A DNA stretch of 64,000 nucleotides from Vulcanimicrobium alpinum (GTDB taxonomy: Bacteria; Vulcanimicrobiota; Vulcanimicrobiia; Vulcanimicrobiales; Vulcanimicrobiaceae). The DNA lies in assembly GCF_027923555.1 (NCBI RefSeq), contig NZ_AP025523.1, positions 868,001-932,000 on the forward strand, written 5' to 3'. Below, piece after piece: positions 52,095 through 60,605 of this stretch (positions are counted from its first letter, which is position 1; each line of letters begins with the position of its first letter). A program made the position numbers and the translations under genes. A model generated the notes under the pieces. It was given only the letters and a program-made list of their open reading frames with translations. It had not been told where the DNA came from and did not search any database.

Positions 52095-52858
52095 TGACGA
52101 ACTTCGTCGGCTTCGAGACGCTGGTGAAGCGCGAGATGGTCCGCACGTTCTCGATCATCAACCAGGTCATCTGGCCGCCGGTGATCCAGACGCTGCTCTA
52201 CGTCTTCGTGTTCGGCCTCGCGCTCGGAAGCCGCATCCACAACGTGCAGGGCGTCTCGTACGCGCAGTTCCTGATCCCGGGCCTCATCATGCTGCAGGTC
52301 ATCGATCAGACGTACAGCGAGAGCTCCAGTTCCGTGTTCCAGGGACGGTTCATGAACTCGATTCAGGAACTGCTGATCGCGCCGCTCTCGGCGGCGGAGA
52401 TCGTGTTCGGCTACGTCGTCGCGGGCGCGGTACGCGCGCTCTTCATCGCGCTGCTGATCACCTTGCTCGGGATCGTCTTCGTGCACACGGCGCCGATCAA
52501 CTGGGGACTCTACGTGCTGACGATCCTGCTGGTCGCAGTACTGTTCTCGGCGCTCGGGGTCATCTTCGGGCTGATGGCGGAGAAATTCGACCACATCGCG
52601 GTGCTCACGACGTTCTTCATCACGCCGCTGGTCTTCGTCGGCGGCGTGTTCACCTCGACGCAATTCCTGCCGCCGCTCGTGCAGAAGATCTCGCTGGTCA
52701 ACCCGATGTTCCACATGATCGACGCGTTCCGGTACAGCTACACCGGGACCGGCGACGAACCGCTGGGCGTCGCGCTTGCGATCGTGACCGTGCTCGCCGC
52801 CGCCGCGCTCGCGGTGGCGCTCTCCCTCACTGCCGCCGGATACAAGCTGCGCACCTGA
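52094..52858 (+). CDS. ABC-2 type transporter permease
   Basis: A 254-residue permease with six predicted helices and the ABC-2 signature (late segment N-P-M-F-H-M-I-D-A-F-R-Y, usual for DrrB/NodJ-type proteins). It starts at ATG 52094 inside the ATPase stop (TGATG), so the two subunits are made together. A 55-base gap with no clear terminator separates it from the TlpA-TPR pair. It would form the membrane channel for the exporter; no accessory periplasmic protein is adjacent. Confidence 0.93.
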   Translation: MTNFVGFETLVKREMVRTFSIINQVIWPPVIQTLLYVFVFGLALGSRIHNVQGVSYAQFLIPGLIMLQVIDQTYSESSSSVFQGRFMNSIQELLIAPLSAAEIVFGYVVAGAVRALFIALLITLLGIVFVHTAPINWGLYVLTILLVAVLFSALGVIFGLMAEKFDHIAVLTTFFITPLVFVGGVFTSTQFLPPLVQKISLVNPMFHMIDAFRYSYTGTGDEPLGVALAIVTVLAAAALAVALSLTAAGYKLRT

Positions 52859-52913
52859 GGGCGGGGCCGCCCGTCTGCAACCCTCCCGCGGTCGGCGCCC
52901 GTCGCTACGGTCG

Positions 52914-54524
52914 ATGAACCGCTTCGTCCTCGGCGCCGCGCTCGCGGTGCTCGCGCTCACCGGATCGCTTGCCGCGCAGGCTGCCCCCCTCCCCGGTCCG
53001 GTCGTCGGGGCGCCGGCGCCCGAATTCGCGCTCACGACGATCGACGGGAAACGCGTCCGGCTCGCGGACTATCGCGGCAGGACGCTGGTCGTGAACGTCT
53101 GGGGTTCGTGGTGCCCGCCGTGCCGGCTCGAGACGTCCGACCTGAACGCCGAGGCCGCCGCGCAGGCCGCGCACGGCGTCGCGTTCCTCGGCGTCGACAC
53201 GACCGAACCCGTGGCAACCGTCCGCGCGTTCGTCGCCGCGAAGGCGATCGTCTACCCGCAGGCCGCGACCGACGAAGCCGGCGAGTTCGTGCGCGCGTAC
53301 GGCATTCGCAACTTTCCGACCACGCTGGTCATCGATCCGCAGGGCATCCTGCGGGCGCGGCACGCCGACAACGTCCTCCCGCGCGCGCAACTGCACGCGT
53401 ACATCGTCGCCGCGCAGGCGTGGAAGAGCGCTCCGCTGACGAGCGCGTTCCAAACACAGCTCGACGCACTGCTCGCCCCCGCGTCGTATCCGTTCGCCGG
53501 CGATCCGGCGGCCGTGCGTTCCGCGGCGGCGCGCGCGGCGGCGGCGATCGCGCAGGCGGAGAACGCGCTCGACGACGCGATGGACGATACCTCGCGCGAC
53601 CACGATCTGATCAAGACGCACGAAGAAGAAGAGACGCTGCGCGCCGCCGCCATCGCCGCGCTGGCGCCGGTCGCCGTGTCTGACGCAGATCGCGCCCTGC
53701 TGGCGCGGCTGCGCGGCGACGAAGCGTCGGCGCTGGGCGATTGGAAGGCCGCCGACGCGGCATACGCGCAGGCGCTGCGGCTCGCGCCCGGCGACCTCGA
53801 CGCGCTCGCCGCCGACGCGTACGCCGTCTCGCAGCTCGGCGATCCGGCGCGCGCCGTCGCGATCGACGCGCAGCTCGCGGCGAAGAAGCCGTCGTACTAT
53901 GCGTTCGCCGGGCTCGGCCGCGCACAGGCAGACGCCGGCGACGTCGCCGCCGCGGAGGTCTCGTTCGACCGCGCGCAAACGCTTGCCGCGATGCCGGCAC
54001 AGCTCGCGTGGACGAACCTCTACTACGGCCGGATGGAGGCGAAAGCGCAGAACCCCGCCAAAGCGCGCGCCGCCTTCGCGCGCGCCCTGGCCGCCGCGCA
54101 GACAATCCCCTCGAACGACCCGCGCGCAGCGTGGTACGCGGAGCAGGCGCAGGAAGGGATGATCGCGCTGGGGATCCTGCCGGGCGCGGCGACTGCGCTC
54201 TCGCTCGCTCCCTGGACAGGCCCCGATCTCCCGGGTTCGGTCGCGAGCACGATCAAATACCGGCTCGCCGTCACCGGGAAGCCGGGCGCGAACGTTGCGC
54301 TCGCAGCCGGCGGCTTGCCGCCGCATTGGATCGGCTCGTTCTGCTCGGACCGCGTCTGCGCGCCGTTCCGCACCTCGGTGATCGTCCCGGCGGGCGGCGT
54401 GAAGATCGTCGAGTTTCAAGTCGTTCCGCTCGGTCCCGCGAAGGTCTCGACGATCAGCGTGCACGTCGACGCATCGGAACACCGCAAGCGCGTGGCGAGC
54501 GCCGTCGCGGAGGTACGGGTCTGA
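52914..54524 (+). CDS. exported TlpA-type thioredoxin with TPR-like C-terminal half
   Basis: A 536-residue exported protein: signal peptide to about residue 24, then a TlpA/ResA thioredoxin domain (about 28-175) with W-C-P-P-C (C67, C70) and the F-P-T-T cis-Pro. Residues about 200-430 form tetratricopeptide-like helical pairs rich in Ala. A beta-rich end domain carries S-F-C-S-D-R-V-C (two Cys). It is paralogous over its full length to the next gene, which overlaps its stop (TGATG). A periplasmic disulfide-reductase role, for example in cytochrome c or cofactor assembly, is likely from the domain. The Cys-containing end domain is not assigned to a family. Confidence 0.9.
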   Translation: MNRFVLGAALAVLALTGSLAAQAAPLPGPVVGAPAPEFALTTIDGKRVRLADYRGRTLVVNVWGSWCPPCRLETSDLNAEAAAQAAHGVAFLGVDTTEPVATVRAFVAAKAIVYPQAATDEAGEFVRAYGIRNFPTTLVIDPQGILRARHADNVLPRAQLHAYIVAAQAWKSAPLTSAFQTQLDALLAPASYPFAGDPAAVRSAAARAAAAIAQAENALDDAMDDTSRDHDLIKTHEEEETLRAAAIAALAPVAVSDADRALLARLRGDEASALGDWKAADAAYAQALRLAPGDLDALAADAYAVSQLGDPARAVAIDAQLAAKKPSYYAFAGLGRAQADAGDVAAAEVSFDRAQTLAAMPAQLAWTNLYYGRMEAKAQNPAKARAAFARALAAAQTIPSNDPRAAWYAEQAQEGMIALGILPGAATALSLAPWTGPDLPGSVASTIKYRLAVTGKPGANVALAAGGLPPHWIGSFCSDRVCAPFRTSVIVPAGGVKIVEFQVVPLGPAKVSTISVHVDASEHRKRVASAVAEVRV

Positions 54525-56089
54525 TGAGCGTCCTCATCGCGGCCGCCGTCGCGAGCGCGCTCGCGCTCAGCGGACCGCAGGTCGGCGCGCCGGCCCCGGA
54601 GTTCCATCTCACCACGCTCGACGGGCGGTCCGTCTCGCTGGCGTCGTATCGCGGCAAGACGCTCGTCGTCAACGACTGGGCGACGTGGTGCCCGCCGTGC
54701 CGCGAAGAGACCTCCGATCTCATCGCGTCGGCGAAATCGCTGAGCGCACGCGGCGACGTCGCGTTTCTCGGCGTCGACTCGACCGAAACGGCGCCGATCG
54801 TGCGCGCGTTCGTCGCGTCGAAAGCGGTGCCGTACCCGCAGGCGATCGACGACGCGCACGGCTTCCAGCACGCCTACGACATCCGCGCGTTCCCCACCAC
54901 AATCGTGATCGGCCCCGACGGGATGCTGCGCGCGCGCTACGTCGGCAACATCACCCCCGCGGTGCTCGGCGGTTTCGTCGCCGACGCGCGCGCCGGGCGC
55001 GACGGCGTCCTCGCATCGGCGGCGCAGCGCCGCGTCGACGCGCTCCTCGCGCCGTCGGCGTTCACGTTCACCGGTGATGCCGCCGCGCTGCGAGCGACGG
55101 CCGCAAAGGTCGCGTCCGCGATGGAGAAGGCCGAGGCGGTGGACGGCGATACCGATTATCTGCGTACGCAAGCCGAAGAGAACGCCCTGCGCGACAAGCT
55201 CGCGGCTGCGTTCGCGCCCGTCGCGACCGAAGACCGCGACCGCGCCGTCGTTGCGCGTCTGCAAGGCGACGCCGCCGTCGCGCGCGAGCAGTGGGACGAC
55301 GCGATCGCGGCGTATCGCCGCGGACTTGCTCTGTCGCCGAACGACGCCGATCTCGCGGGCGGGTACGCTGAAGCGCTGCGCGGCAAGGGTGAGTACGGCG
55401 CCGCTGCCGACGCCTACGCGCGGCTTGCCGAACTCGCGCCGAGCGTCGATGCGTACGTCTCGCTCGGCGAGGCCGACGCGCACGCCCGCCGCTTCGCCGA
55501 CGGGTCCGTCGCGTACGCGCAAGCGATCGGCCGCGCGCGCGCCGCGGTCGCCGCGTCGCCGAAGGATGCCAAAGCGATCCGGAAACTGGCATGGGCGTAC
55601 CTCTACCAAGGGCGGCTCTACGCGCTCGCGGGCGACCGCGCGCGAGCACGCGCGTCGTTCGCACAGACGAGCGCCTGGGCGTCGCGCCTGCCGAAGAACG
55701 ACACCCGGTACGCGATGTACCTCGAAGAAGCGCAGGAGGCGACGGTCGCATTCGACGCCGCACATCACGGCGGGAAAACGACGGTCTCGCTCGCGCCGTG
55801 GACGGGTCCCGACCTCCCGGGCTCGGCGGCGAGCACCTTCAAGTACCGGCTCGTCGTGGCGGGTGCGCCCGGCAAGACCGTTGCGCTGAACGCGACCGGT
55901 CTGCCGAAGCGCTGGATCGCGTCGTTCTGCAGCGACCGGCTGTGCACGCCGTTCCGCACGACGATCGCGCTCCCCGACTCCGGCGTGAAGGTCGTCGAGT
56001 TCACCGTCGTCCCGCGCACGCCGGCAGCGACGTCGCCGTTTGTCGGCGTCGAAGCCGACGGCGCGCACGCGGCCGTGCAGGTGCGTTAA
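54524..56089 (+). CDS. exported TlpA-type thioredoxin with TPR-like C-terminal half (paralog)
   Basis: A 521-residue tandem paralog of the preceding gene. The thioredoxin domain has W-C-P-P-C (C56, C59) and F-P-T-T. The helical repeat region (about residues 190-420) contains clearer TPR signatures (A-I-A-A-Y-R-R-G-L-A-L-S-P-N-D-A-D-L). The C-terminal domain repeats S-L-A-P-W-T-G-P-D-L-P-G-S and S-F-C-S-D-R-L-C. The N-terminal hydrophobic stretch is short, so export is likely but less clear than for its neighbour. The coupling and shared end domain suggest a heterodimer or two substrates of one pathway. Confidence 0.9.
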   Translation: MSVLIAAAVASALALSGPQVGAPAPEFHLTTLDGRSVSLASYRGKTLVVNDWATWCPPCREETSDLIASAKSLSARGDVAFLGVDSTETAPIVRAFVASKAVPYPQAIDDAHGFQHAYDIRAFPTTIVIGPDGMLRARYVGNITPAVLGGFVADARAGRDGVLASAAQRRVDALLAPSAFTFTGDAAALRATAAKVASAMEKAEAVDGDTDYLRTQAEENALRDKLAAAFAPVATEDRDRAVVARLQGDAAVAREQWDDAIAAYRRGLALSPNDADLAGGYAEALRGKGEYGAAADAYARLAELAPSVDAYVSLGEADAHARRFADGSVAYAQAIGRARAAVAASPKDAKAIRKLAWAYLYQGRLYALAGDRARARASFAQTSAWASRLPKNDTRYAMYLEEAQEATVAFDAAHHGGKTTVSLAPWTGPDLPGSAASTFKYRLVVAGAPGKTVALNATGLPKRWIASFCSDRLCTPFRTTIALPDSGVKVVEFTVVPRTPAATSPFVGVEADGAHAAVQVR

Positions 56090-56103
56090 GTCGGCTACGG
56101 ACC

Positions 56104-56520
56104 TCAGTGCGCGGCGGCGCGTTCGAAGCCGCGCAGGACGGCTGCGAGCCTCCCGTTGATGTCGGCGGCCAGCGGCGCGAGCGCGTCGTTGCCGACGATC
56201 CCGAGCATCGCGCCGGCGTCGATGACGCCGACGGTCGTGCGGCCCTGCGCGCGTCGGACGAGGACGTTGCACGGCAGCAGCAGGCCGAGATCGGGCTCGG
56301 CGGCGAGCGCGGTGCGGGCAGCATCGGGGCGGCATGCGCCGAGGATGACGTACTCTCCGATCTCGGCGCCGAGCTTCGCGCGCAACGTCGCGGCGACGTC
56401 GATCTCGCACAGCACACCGAACCCCTGCTCGGCGAGCAGTTCTTTCGCGCGCGCGATCGCGGCCGGCACGTCGAGCGCGACCTCGGTACTGTTGCCGTAG
56501 GGCAGCGAAGTGATGTTCAT
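56104..56520 (-). CDS. DUF302-domain protein
   Basis: A 138-residue DUF302 protein with the family blocks G-F-G-V-L-C-E-I-D-V, G-A-C-R-P-D-A-A and L-G-L-L-L-P-C-N-V-L-V. DUF302 proteins have no fixed function but are often found with sulfur- or metal-related genes; the conserved Cys in the last block is present. ATG 56520 overlaps the stop of the RND pump gene (ATGA), so the two are co-expressed under the divergent CsoR-family regulator. There is no signal peptide. Confidence 0.92.
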   Translation of the reverse strand: MNITSLPYGNSTEVALDVPAAIARAKELLAEQGFGVLCEIDVAATLRAKLGAEIGEYVILGACRPDAARTALAAEPDLGLLLPCNVLVRRAQGRTTVGVIDAGAMLGIVGNDALAPLAADINGRLAAVLRGFERAAAH

Positions 56521-59500
56521 GCGGGTTGATACTCCTCGCGGTGAAGGGGAGTGCGGTTCGCGCGCGCGGCGGCGTGCTGCGCCGCAGCAGGCCGCGCGAC
56601 TGCGGCGTAGAGCAAGGGGACGATGAACAGCGAGAGCACGGCGCTGGCGCCCATCCCGAACACGAGCGCCCACGCCAGACCGCTCCACACCGGGTCGAAC
56701 GCGATGACCACCGCCGAGAGCATTCCGGCGGCCGCGGTGAGGGCGATCGGCCGGGCGCGCACGCTCCCCGCGTCGATGAGCGCTTCGCGCAGCGGCGCTC
56801 CCTGCGCGAGACGTTCTTCGACGAACTCGACCAGCACGATCGAATTACGTACAACGATTCCCGCCAGCGCGATGACGCCGATCATCGCCGTGGCGCTGAA
56901 GTACACGCCGAACGGTGCGAGCAGCGCGAAGCCCGGCATCACGCCGATCAGGCCGAGCGGAACGGCGCTCAGAACGACCAGCGGGACGCGCAGCGAGCGG
57001 AAGCGCGCGACGAGCACGAGGTAGATAAGCACGAGTGCACCGGCCATCGCAAGCCCGAGATCGCGGAACACGTCGAGCGTCAGCTGCCATTCGCCGTCCC
57101 AGCGCACGGCGTAGCCCGGCAAGATCGCGGCGTTGCGGCGCAGAGCGAGAAGCGTATCGATCACCGCATAGGTCGAGCTGCGCCCCGCCATCTCGCCCGA
57201 AACGTAGTCGACGTCCTGTCGATCTTCGCGGATCGCGGCTGCCGGCGTGCGTTCGGTGACGACGCGTGCGACCGACGCGAGCGGGACGGTCCCCGCGGTC
57301 GTGCTGGGGATCTGCGTCTGCGCGAGCGCGTCCAGCGAACGCCGCCGCTCGTCACCGTAGCGCAGGAAGATCGGAACGGGGTCACGAGCCTCGGGAAGGC
57401 GCACCGTTCCGGACGCGATGCCGCCGAGCGCGGCGGCCGCCTCGGTTGCCGCGAGCTGCGGGGAGACACCGCTCAGCGCGGCGCTGCGCTGGTCGACAAC
57501 CAGGTGCGCGCGCACCGGCTGCTGTTTCACGGAGCTGTCGACGTCGACCACGCCGGGCTCGGCGCTTACGAGATTCTCGACACTGCGCGCGATCGACGCG
57601 CGCACGGCGGGATCGGGGCCGCTCACCACGCCGAGAACCGTCGCGCGCACCGGCGGGCCGGGTGGCTCCTCGACGAGCCGCACCGCCGCTGCGTACGGCG
57701 CACCCGCGGCCTGAAGCGCTGGGCGCATGCGCCGCACGAACGATTCGGAACTCTCGTGCCGCTCGTGCGTGCCGATCAAGTTCACGCGCAGTTCGGCGTT
57801 CCAGGCGGCGTCACGGAAGAACGAGCCGCGGAGCACGCCGTTGAAATCCGGGACGGCGTGCGTGCCGACGAACGTTTCCACGTCGCGCACCGTCGGCTCG
57901 CGCAGCAGCACCGCTTCGACGGCGGCGGAGGCGCGACGCGTCCGTTCGAGATCGGTCCCGGCCGGCTCGTCGATCGCGACTGAGAACGTCTCTTCGTTCT
58001 GCGCCGGGAGCATCCGGAAGCGCACCAATTGCGCGAGGGGGAGGAGCATCGCGACGGCGAGCGCCGCCGCGACCGCGCCAACGAACAGACGCGCGCGCCG
58101 GCGATTGTCGAGCAGCCCGCCGAGCAGTCGGCGGTACGTCGTCTCCCAACGGCTGCGCGCCGCGTGCCGCACCGTCGGCGCCATCCGCAAGATGCGCACG
58201 GCGGCCCACGGCGTGACCACCAACGCGATCGCGAGCGACGCCAGCATCGCGATCGGGACGTCGAGCGGGATCGGACGCATGTACGGGCCCATCAGCCCGG
58301 TGACGAACGCCATGGGGAGAAATGCGAGGATCACGGTGAGCGTGGCGAGGATCGTCGGGCTCGCGACTTGAGCGACCGCGCTCACGACGAGCTCGCGGCG
58401 CTCGCGGCTCCCGGCGCGCGCGTGGCGATGAATGTTCTCGATGACGACGATCGCGTCGTCGACGAGCAGACCGAGCGAGAGGATCAGCGCAAAGAGCGTG
58501 ATGCGGTTGATCGTCTGGTGCGCGAGCGTCGCGACGCCCAACGTGATGAAAAGGGTCAACGGGATCGCCATCGCGACGACTGCGGCTTCGCGCCAGCCCA
58601 GCGCGACGAGCAGCAGCAACGAAACGATTCCGATCGCTTCGAGCAGGCGTTGAAAGAGTTCGTTTACCGCCGCGTTCGCTTTCGCGCCGTCGTTGCGCGT
58701 CACGGCGAGGCGCACTCCGGCGGGGAGCGCAAACGCGCGCGTCGCCGTAAGGACCGCCGACGCGACTTGGACGACGTTCGTCCCGCTGCGTTTGGCGATC
58801 GCGATGCTCACCGCGCGTTCGTCGCGCACCGCGCCGCGTTCGGAATACGTCGCATACGTCTCGCGCGGTGCGAGGGCTGGAGCGACCGTCGCGATCGCAC
58901 CGAGCGCGATCGGCACGCCGGCACGTACGCCCACGGTCGCGTTCGCGACGTCGGCAACCGATGCGAGCGGTGCGCCCGCGCGCACGTCGATCCGCGACGT
59001 CCCGTCGCCGACGTATCCGGCCGGCTGCTCGGCGTTTCCGCGCAGGGCCGCGTCGATCTGGGCGAACCCGACGCCGTAGCCCGCCAGCCGTGCCGGGTCG
59101 ATGGTGACGTTGACGATTCGGCCGCGGCCGCCGTAGAGCGTCAGCGTACCGACTCCCGGAAGCGGGGCGAGCGCGTCGCTCAGCCGGTAGGCGAGATCCC
59201 GCAGCGCGCCATCATCGTACGTAGCACTCGCGAGCGTGAGCACGACGACGGGAACGTCGTCGACATCGATCCGCGAGACGACCGGCGTTTGCGCATCCGG
59301 AGGAAGGGCGCTGCGATTGCCCAGCAGGCGCGTGTAGAGGTCGACATAGGCGGCGGTGGGATCGGTTCCCACGCGATAGCGGACGGTGATCGTCGATCGG
59401 CCGTCCTGCGAGTTCGCGTAGAGGTGCTCGACGTCGCCGATCTGGCCGATTACGCGCTCGAGCGGGACCGTCACCAGGCGCGCGATCTCGTCGCGGGAGC

Positions 59501-59678
59501 GGCCCTGCGCATCGGTCGTCACGATCGCCGTCGGGACGTTGATCCGCGGATTCTCCTCACGCGGCGTTACGGCGAGAGCAAGCACACCGCCCGCCACGAC
59601 CGCGGCGACCAGCACGGCGGTGAGCTTGGCATCGAGAAAGGCGCGCACGATGCGCGCGAGCGGGCCGAAATCGTCCAT
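56517..59678 (-). CDS. RND-family efflux transporter
   Basis: A 1053-residue RND exporter of normal length. The N-terminal helix, two porter repeats and the central helix with L-L-V-D-D-A-I-V-V-I-E-N (proton-relay Asp pair) are present. The CusA-type metal-binding Met residues are not evident, so an HAE-type or general substrate is more likely than Cu/Ag, despite the CsoR-family gene next to it. No membrane-fusion protein gene is adjacent. ATG 59678 lies just after a candidate operator shared with the divergent regulator. The downstream DUF302 gene is coupled. Confidence 0.92.
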   Translation of the reverse strand: MDDFGPLARIVRAFLDAKLTAVLVAAVVAGGVLALAVTPREENPRINVPTAIVTTDAQGRSRDEIARLVTVPLERVIGQIGDVEHLYANSQDGRSTITVRYRVGTDPTAAYVDLYTRLLGNRSALPPDAQTPVVSRIDVDDVPVVVLTLASATYDDGALRDLAYRLSDALAPLPGVGTLTLYGGRGRIVNVTIDPARLAGYGVGFAQIDAALRGNAEQPAGYVGDGTSRIDVRAGAPLASVADVANATVGVRAGVPIALGAIATVAPALAPRETYATYSERGAVRDERAVSIAIAKRSGTNVVQVASAVLTATRAFALPAGVRLAVTRNDGAKANAAVNELFQRLLEAIGIVSLLLLVALGWREAAVVAMAIPLTLFITLGVATLAHQTINRITLFALILSLGLLVDDAIVVIENIHRHARAGSRERRELVVSAVAQVASPTILATLTVILAFLPMAFVTGLMGPYMRPIPLDVPIAMLASLAIALVVTPWAAVRILRMAPTVRHAARSRWETTYRRLLGGLLDNRRRARLFVGAVAAALAVAMLLPLAQLVRFRMLPAQNEETFSVAIDEPAGTDLERTRRASAAVEAVLLREPTVRDVETFVGTHAVPDFNGVLRGSFFRDAAWNAELRVNLIGTHERHESSESFVRRMRPALQAAGAPYAAAVRLVEEPPGPPVRATVLGVVSGPDPAVRASIARSVENLVSAEPGVVDVDSSVKQQPVRAHLVVDQRSAALSGVSPQLAATEAAAALGGIASGTVRLPEARDPVPIFLRYGDERRRSLDALAQTQIPSTTAGTVPLASVARVVTERTPAAAIREDRQDVDYVSGEMAGRSSTYAVIDTLLALRRNAAILPGYAVRWDGEWQLTLDVFRDLGLAMAGALVLIYLVLVARFRSLRVPLVVLSAVPLGLIGVMPGFALLAPFGVYFSATAMIGVIALAGIVVRNSIVLVEFVEERLAQGAPLREALIDAGSVRARPIALTAAAGMLSAVVIAFDPVWSGLAWALVFGMGASAVLSLFIVPLLYAAVARPAAAQHAAARANRTPLHREEYQPA

Positions 59679-59696
59679 TTCCGTCCCCGTTGTATC

Positions 59697-59712
59697 ATAC
59701 CCATGGGGGTAT
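59697..59712. promoter_or_regulatory. candidate CsoR/CstR-family operator
   Basis: ATACCCATGGGGGTAT is a near-palindrome with the C-tract/G-tract form typical of CsoR-family operators. It lies between the divergent RND and regulator genes. A related half-site (GGGGGTAT) recurs at 59729-59736 over the regulator -10 element, so the regulator could control both directions. Confidence 0.65.
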
Positions 59713-59733
59713 ATACAAGAATACTGTCGGGGG

Positions 59734-59739
59734 TATAAT
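59734..59739 (+). promoter_or_regulatory. -10 element of the CsoR-family gene, probably leaderless
   Basis: A perfect TATAAT ends 6 bases before the second GTG (59746) and 3 bases before the first (59743). A start point at normal distance falls on the start codon itself, so the message is probably leaderless. No good -35 is seen, compatible with an operator-dominated promoter. Confidence 0.55.
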
Positions 59740-59745
59740 CGAGTG

Positions 59746-60045
59746 GTGCCCGCAGCTTCGAAGTCCGACTCCCGGCGGCTGACCCTTCCCGACGACGAGG
59801 TACGTGCGCTTCAGCGCCGCCTGCGGCGCGTCGAAGGCCAGATCCGCGCCATCCAGCGCATGCTCGACGAGCGCGCCGATTGTCACGCCGTCGTCCAGCA
59901 GATGTCGGCAGCACGCGGAGCGCTCGACCGCTCGATGGTGCAGCTCATGGTGGGCAGCATGGCCGAGTGCATGCGCGATCCCCGCGGCGCCGTCGACGAG
60001 CGCGAGATGCGCCGCCTCGGGGAACGCTTCGCAAAGCTGCTCTGA
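59746..60045 (+). CDS. CsoR/CstR-family transcriptional repressor with Cys-Ser-Cys site
   Basis: A 99-residue all-helical CsoR-family repressor (R-R-L-R-R-V-E-G-Q-I-R-A-I-Q-R-M-L). Copper CsoR uses Cys-His-Cys with the two Cys 29 residues apart and the His 4 residues before the second. Here C46 and C75 have that spacing but the His position is S71, so the copper site is incomplete. Persulfide sensors (CstR) keep the two Cys and lack that His. Neighbouring DUF302 and DUF2892 genes fit sulfur stress. GTG 59746 or 59743 is the start, directly after TATAAT. It diverges from the RND pump operon it probably controls. Confidence 0.88.
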   Translation: MPAASKSDSRRLTLPDDEVRALQRRLRRVEGQIRAIQRMLDERADCHAVVQQMSAARGALDRSMVQLMVGSMAECMRDPRGAVDEREMRRLGERFAKLL

Positions 60046-60058
60046 ACGAGCGATCGTG

Positions 60059-60310
60059 TTAATGCGGCGCGTTATGCGCGCCGCCTCGCGATCGCGAGCG
60101 GTTCGACATCAGGCACCAGCCGGTGTACGCCGACTGAATCAAGTTCACGCCGACGAACGCGCCGAGCCAGAGCCAGCGGAGATCGACGTACGCCGCGAGC
60201 ACGAGGCTCGCGAGGGCCACCGTTCCGCCGACCGCTCGGACGATGCGTTCGATCGTCCATCCGCGACGGTCGGCGGGTGCTCCCAGTTCCGACCACAATG
60301 ACGTTCGCAT
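60059..60310 (-). CDS. DUF2892 (YgaP-type) inner-membrane protein
   Basis: An 83-residue protein with two helices (V-G-G-T-V-A-L-A-S-L-V-L-A-A-Y and W-L-W-L-G-A-F-V-G-V-N-L-I-Q) and the characteristic loop end S-A-Y-T-G-W-C. DUF2892 forms the membrane anchor of YgaP-type rhodaneses and is often found in persulfide-responsive operons. ATG 60310 was chosen over the upstream open frame because GGAGG lies 5 bases before it. It is convergent with the CsoR-family gene, 14 bases apart. Confidence 0.85.
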   Translation of the reverse strand: MRTSLWSELGAPADRRGWTIERIVRAVGGTVALASLVLAAYVDLRWLWLGAFVGVNLIQSAYTGWCLMSNRSRSRGGAHNAPH

Positions 60311-60412
60311 GAGCGCCTCCGTCCGCCATCGTTGCACGGAGATGCGAAGCGCCGGCGAAGGCCCGTTCCGAACTCGCTCCCGCAGCGCCGCGTCAGCGCG
60401 CGGAGCCACCCA

Positions 60413-60601
60413 TCACCACAGAACGCCGTCGCCGACGAGGATGTAGAGAATCGGGCCAACGCCCCACAGCAGGGCGACGATCGCCCAGATCGCTTTCTGC
60501 ATGCTCGTGAGGTCGCTGCGCGCGGCGAGGTTGATCCACGTGAGTACGACCGCGACCGGATGCAGAAACGCCGAGATGAGGATTTCGAGCGTGAGCTTCA
60601 T
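60413..60601 (-). CDS. small PLDc_N-like membrane protein
   Basis: A 62-residue protein with two helices. The C-terminal A-I-W-A-I-V-A-L-L-W-G-V-G-P-I-L-Y-I-L-V-G-D resembles the PLDc_N segment found at the N-terminus of cardiolipin synthases and in free-standing small membrane proteins. The role is unknown. It starts 4 bases after the end of the metallo-beta-lactamase gene on the same strand and may be the last gene of that operon. Confidence 0.7.
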   Translation of the reverse strand: MKLTLEILISAFLHPVAVVLTWINLAARSDLTSMQKAIWAIVALLWGVGPILYILVGDGVLW

Positions 60602-60605
60602 GCGC

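Noticed and set aside
56517-59678. CusA-type copper/silver RND pump
   Set aside because: The methionine relay residues are not apparent and no CusB/CusC genes are nearby; the CsoR-family neighbour also lacks a full copper site.
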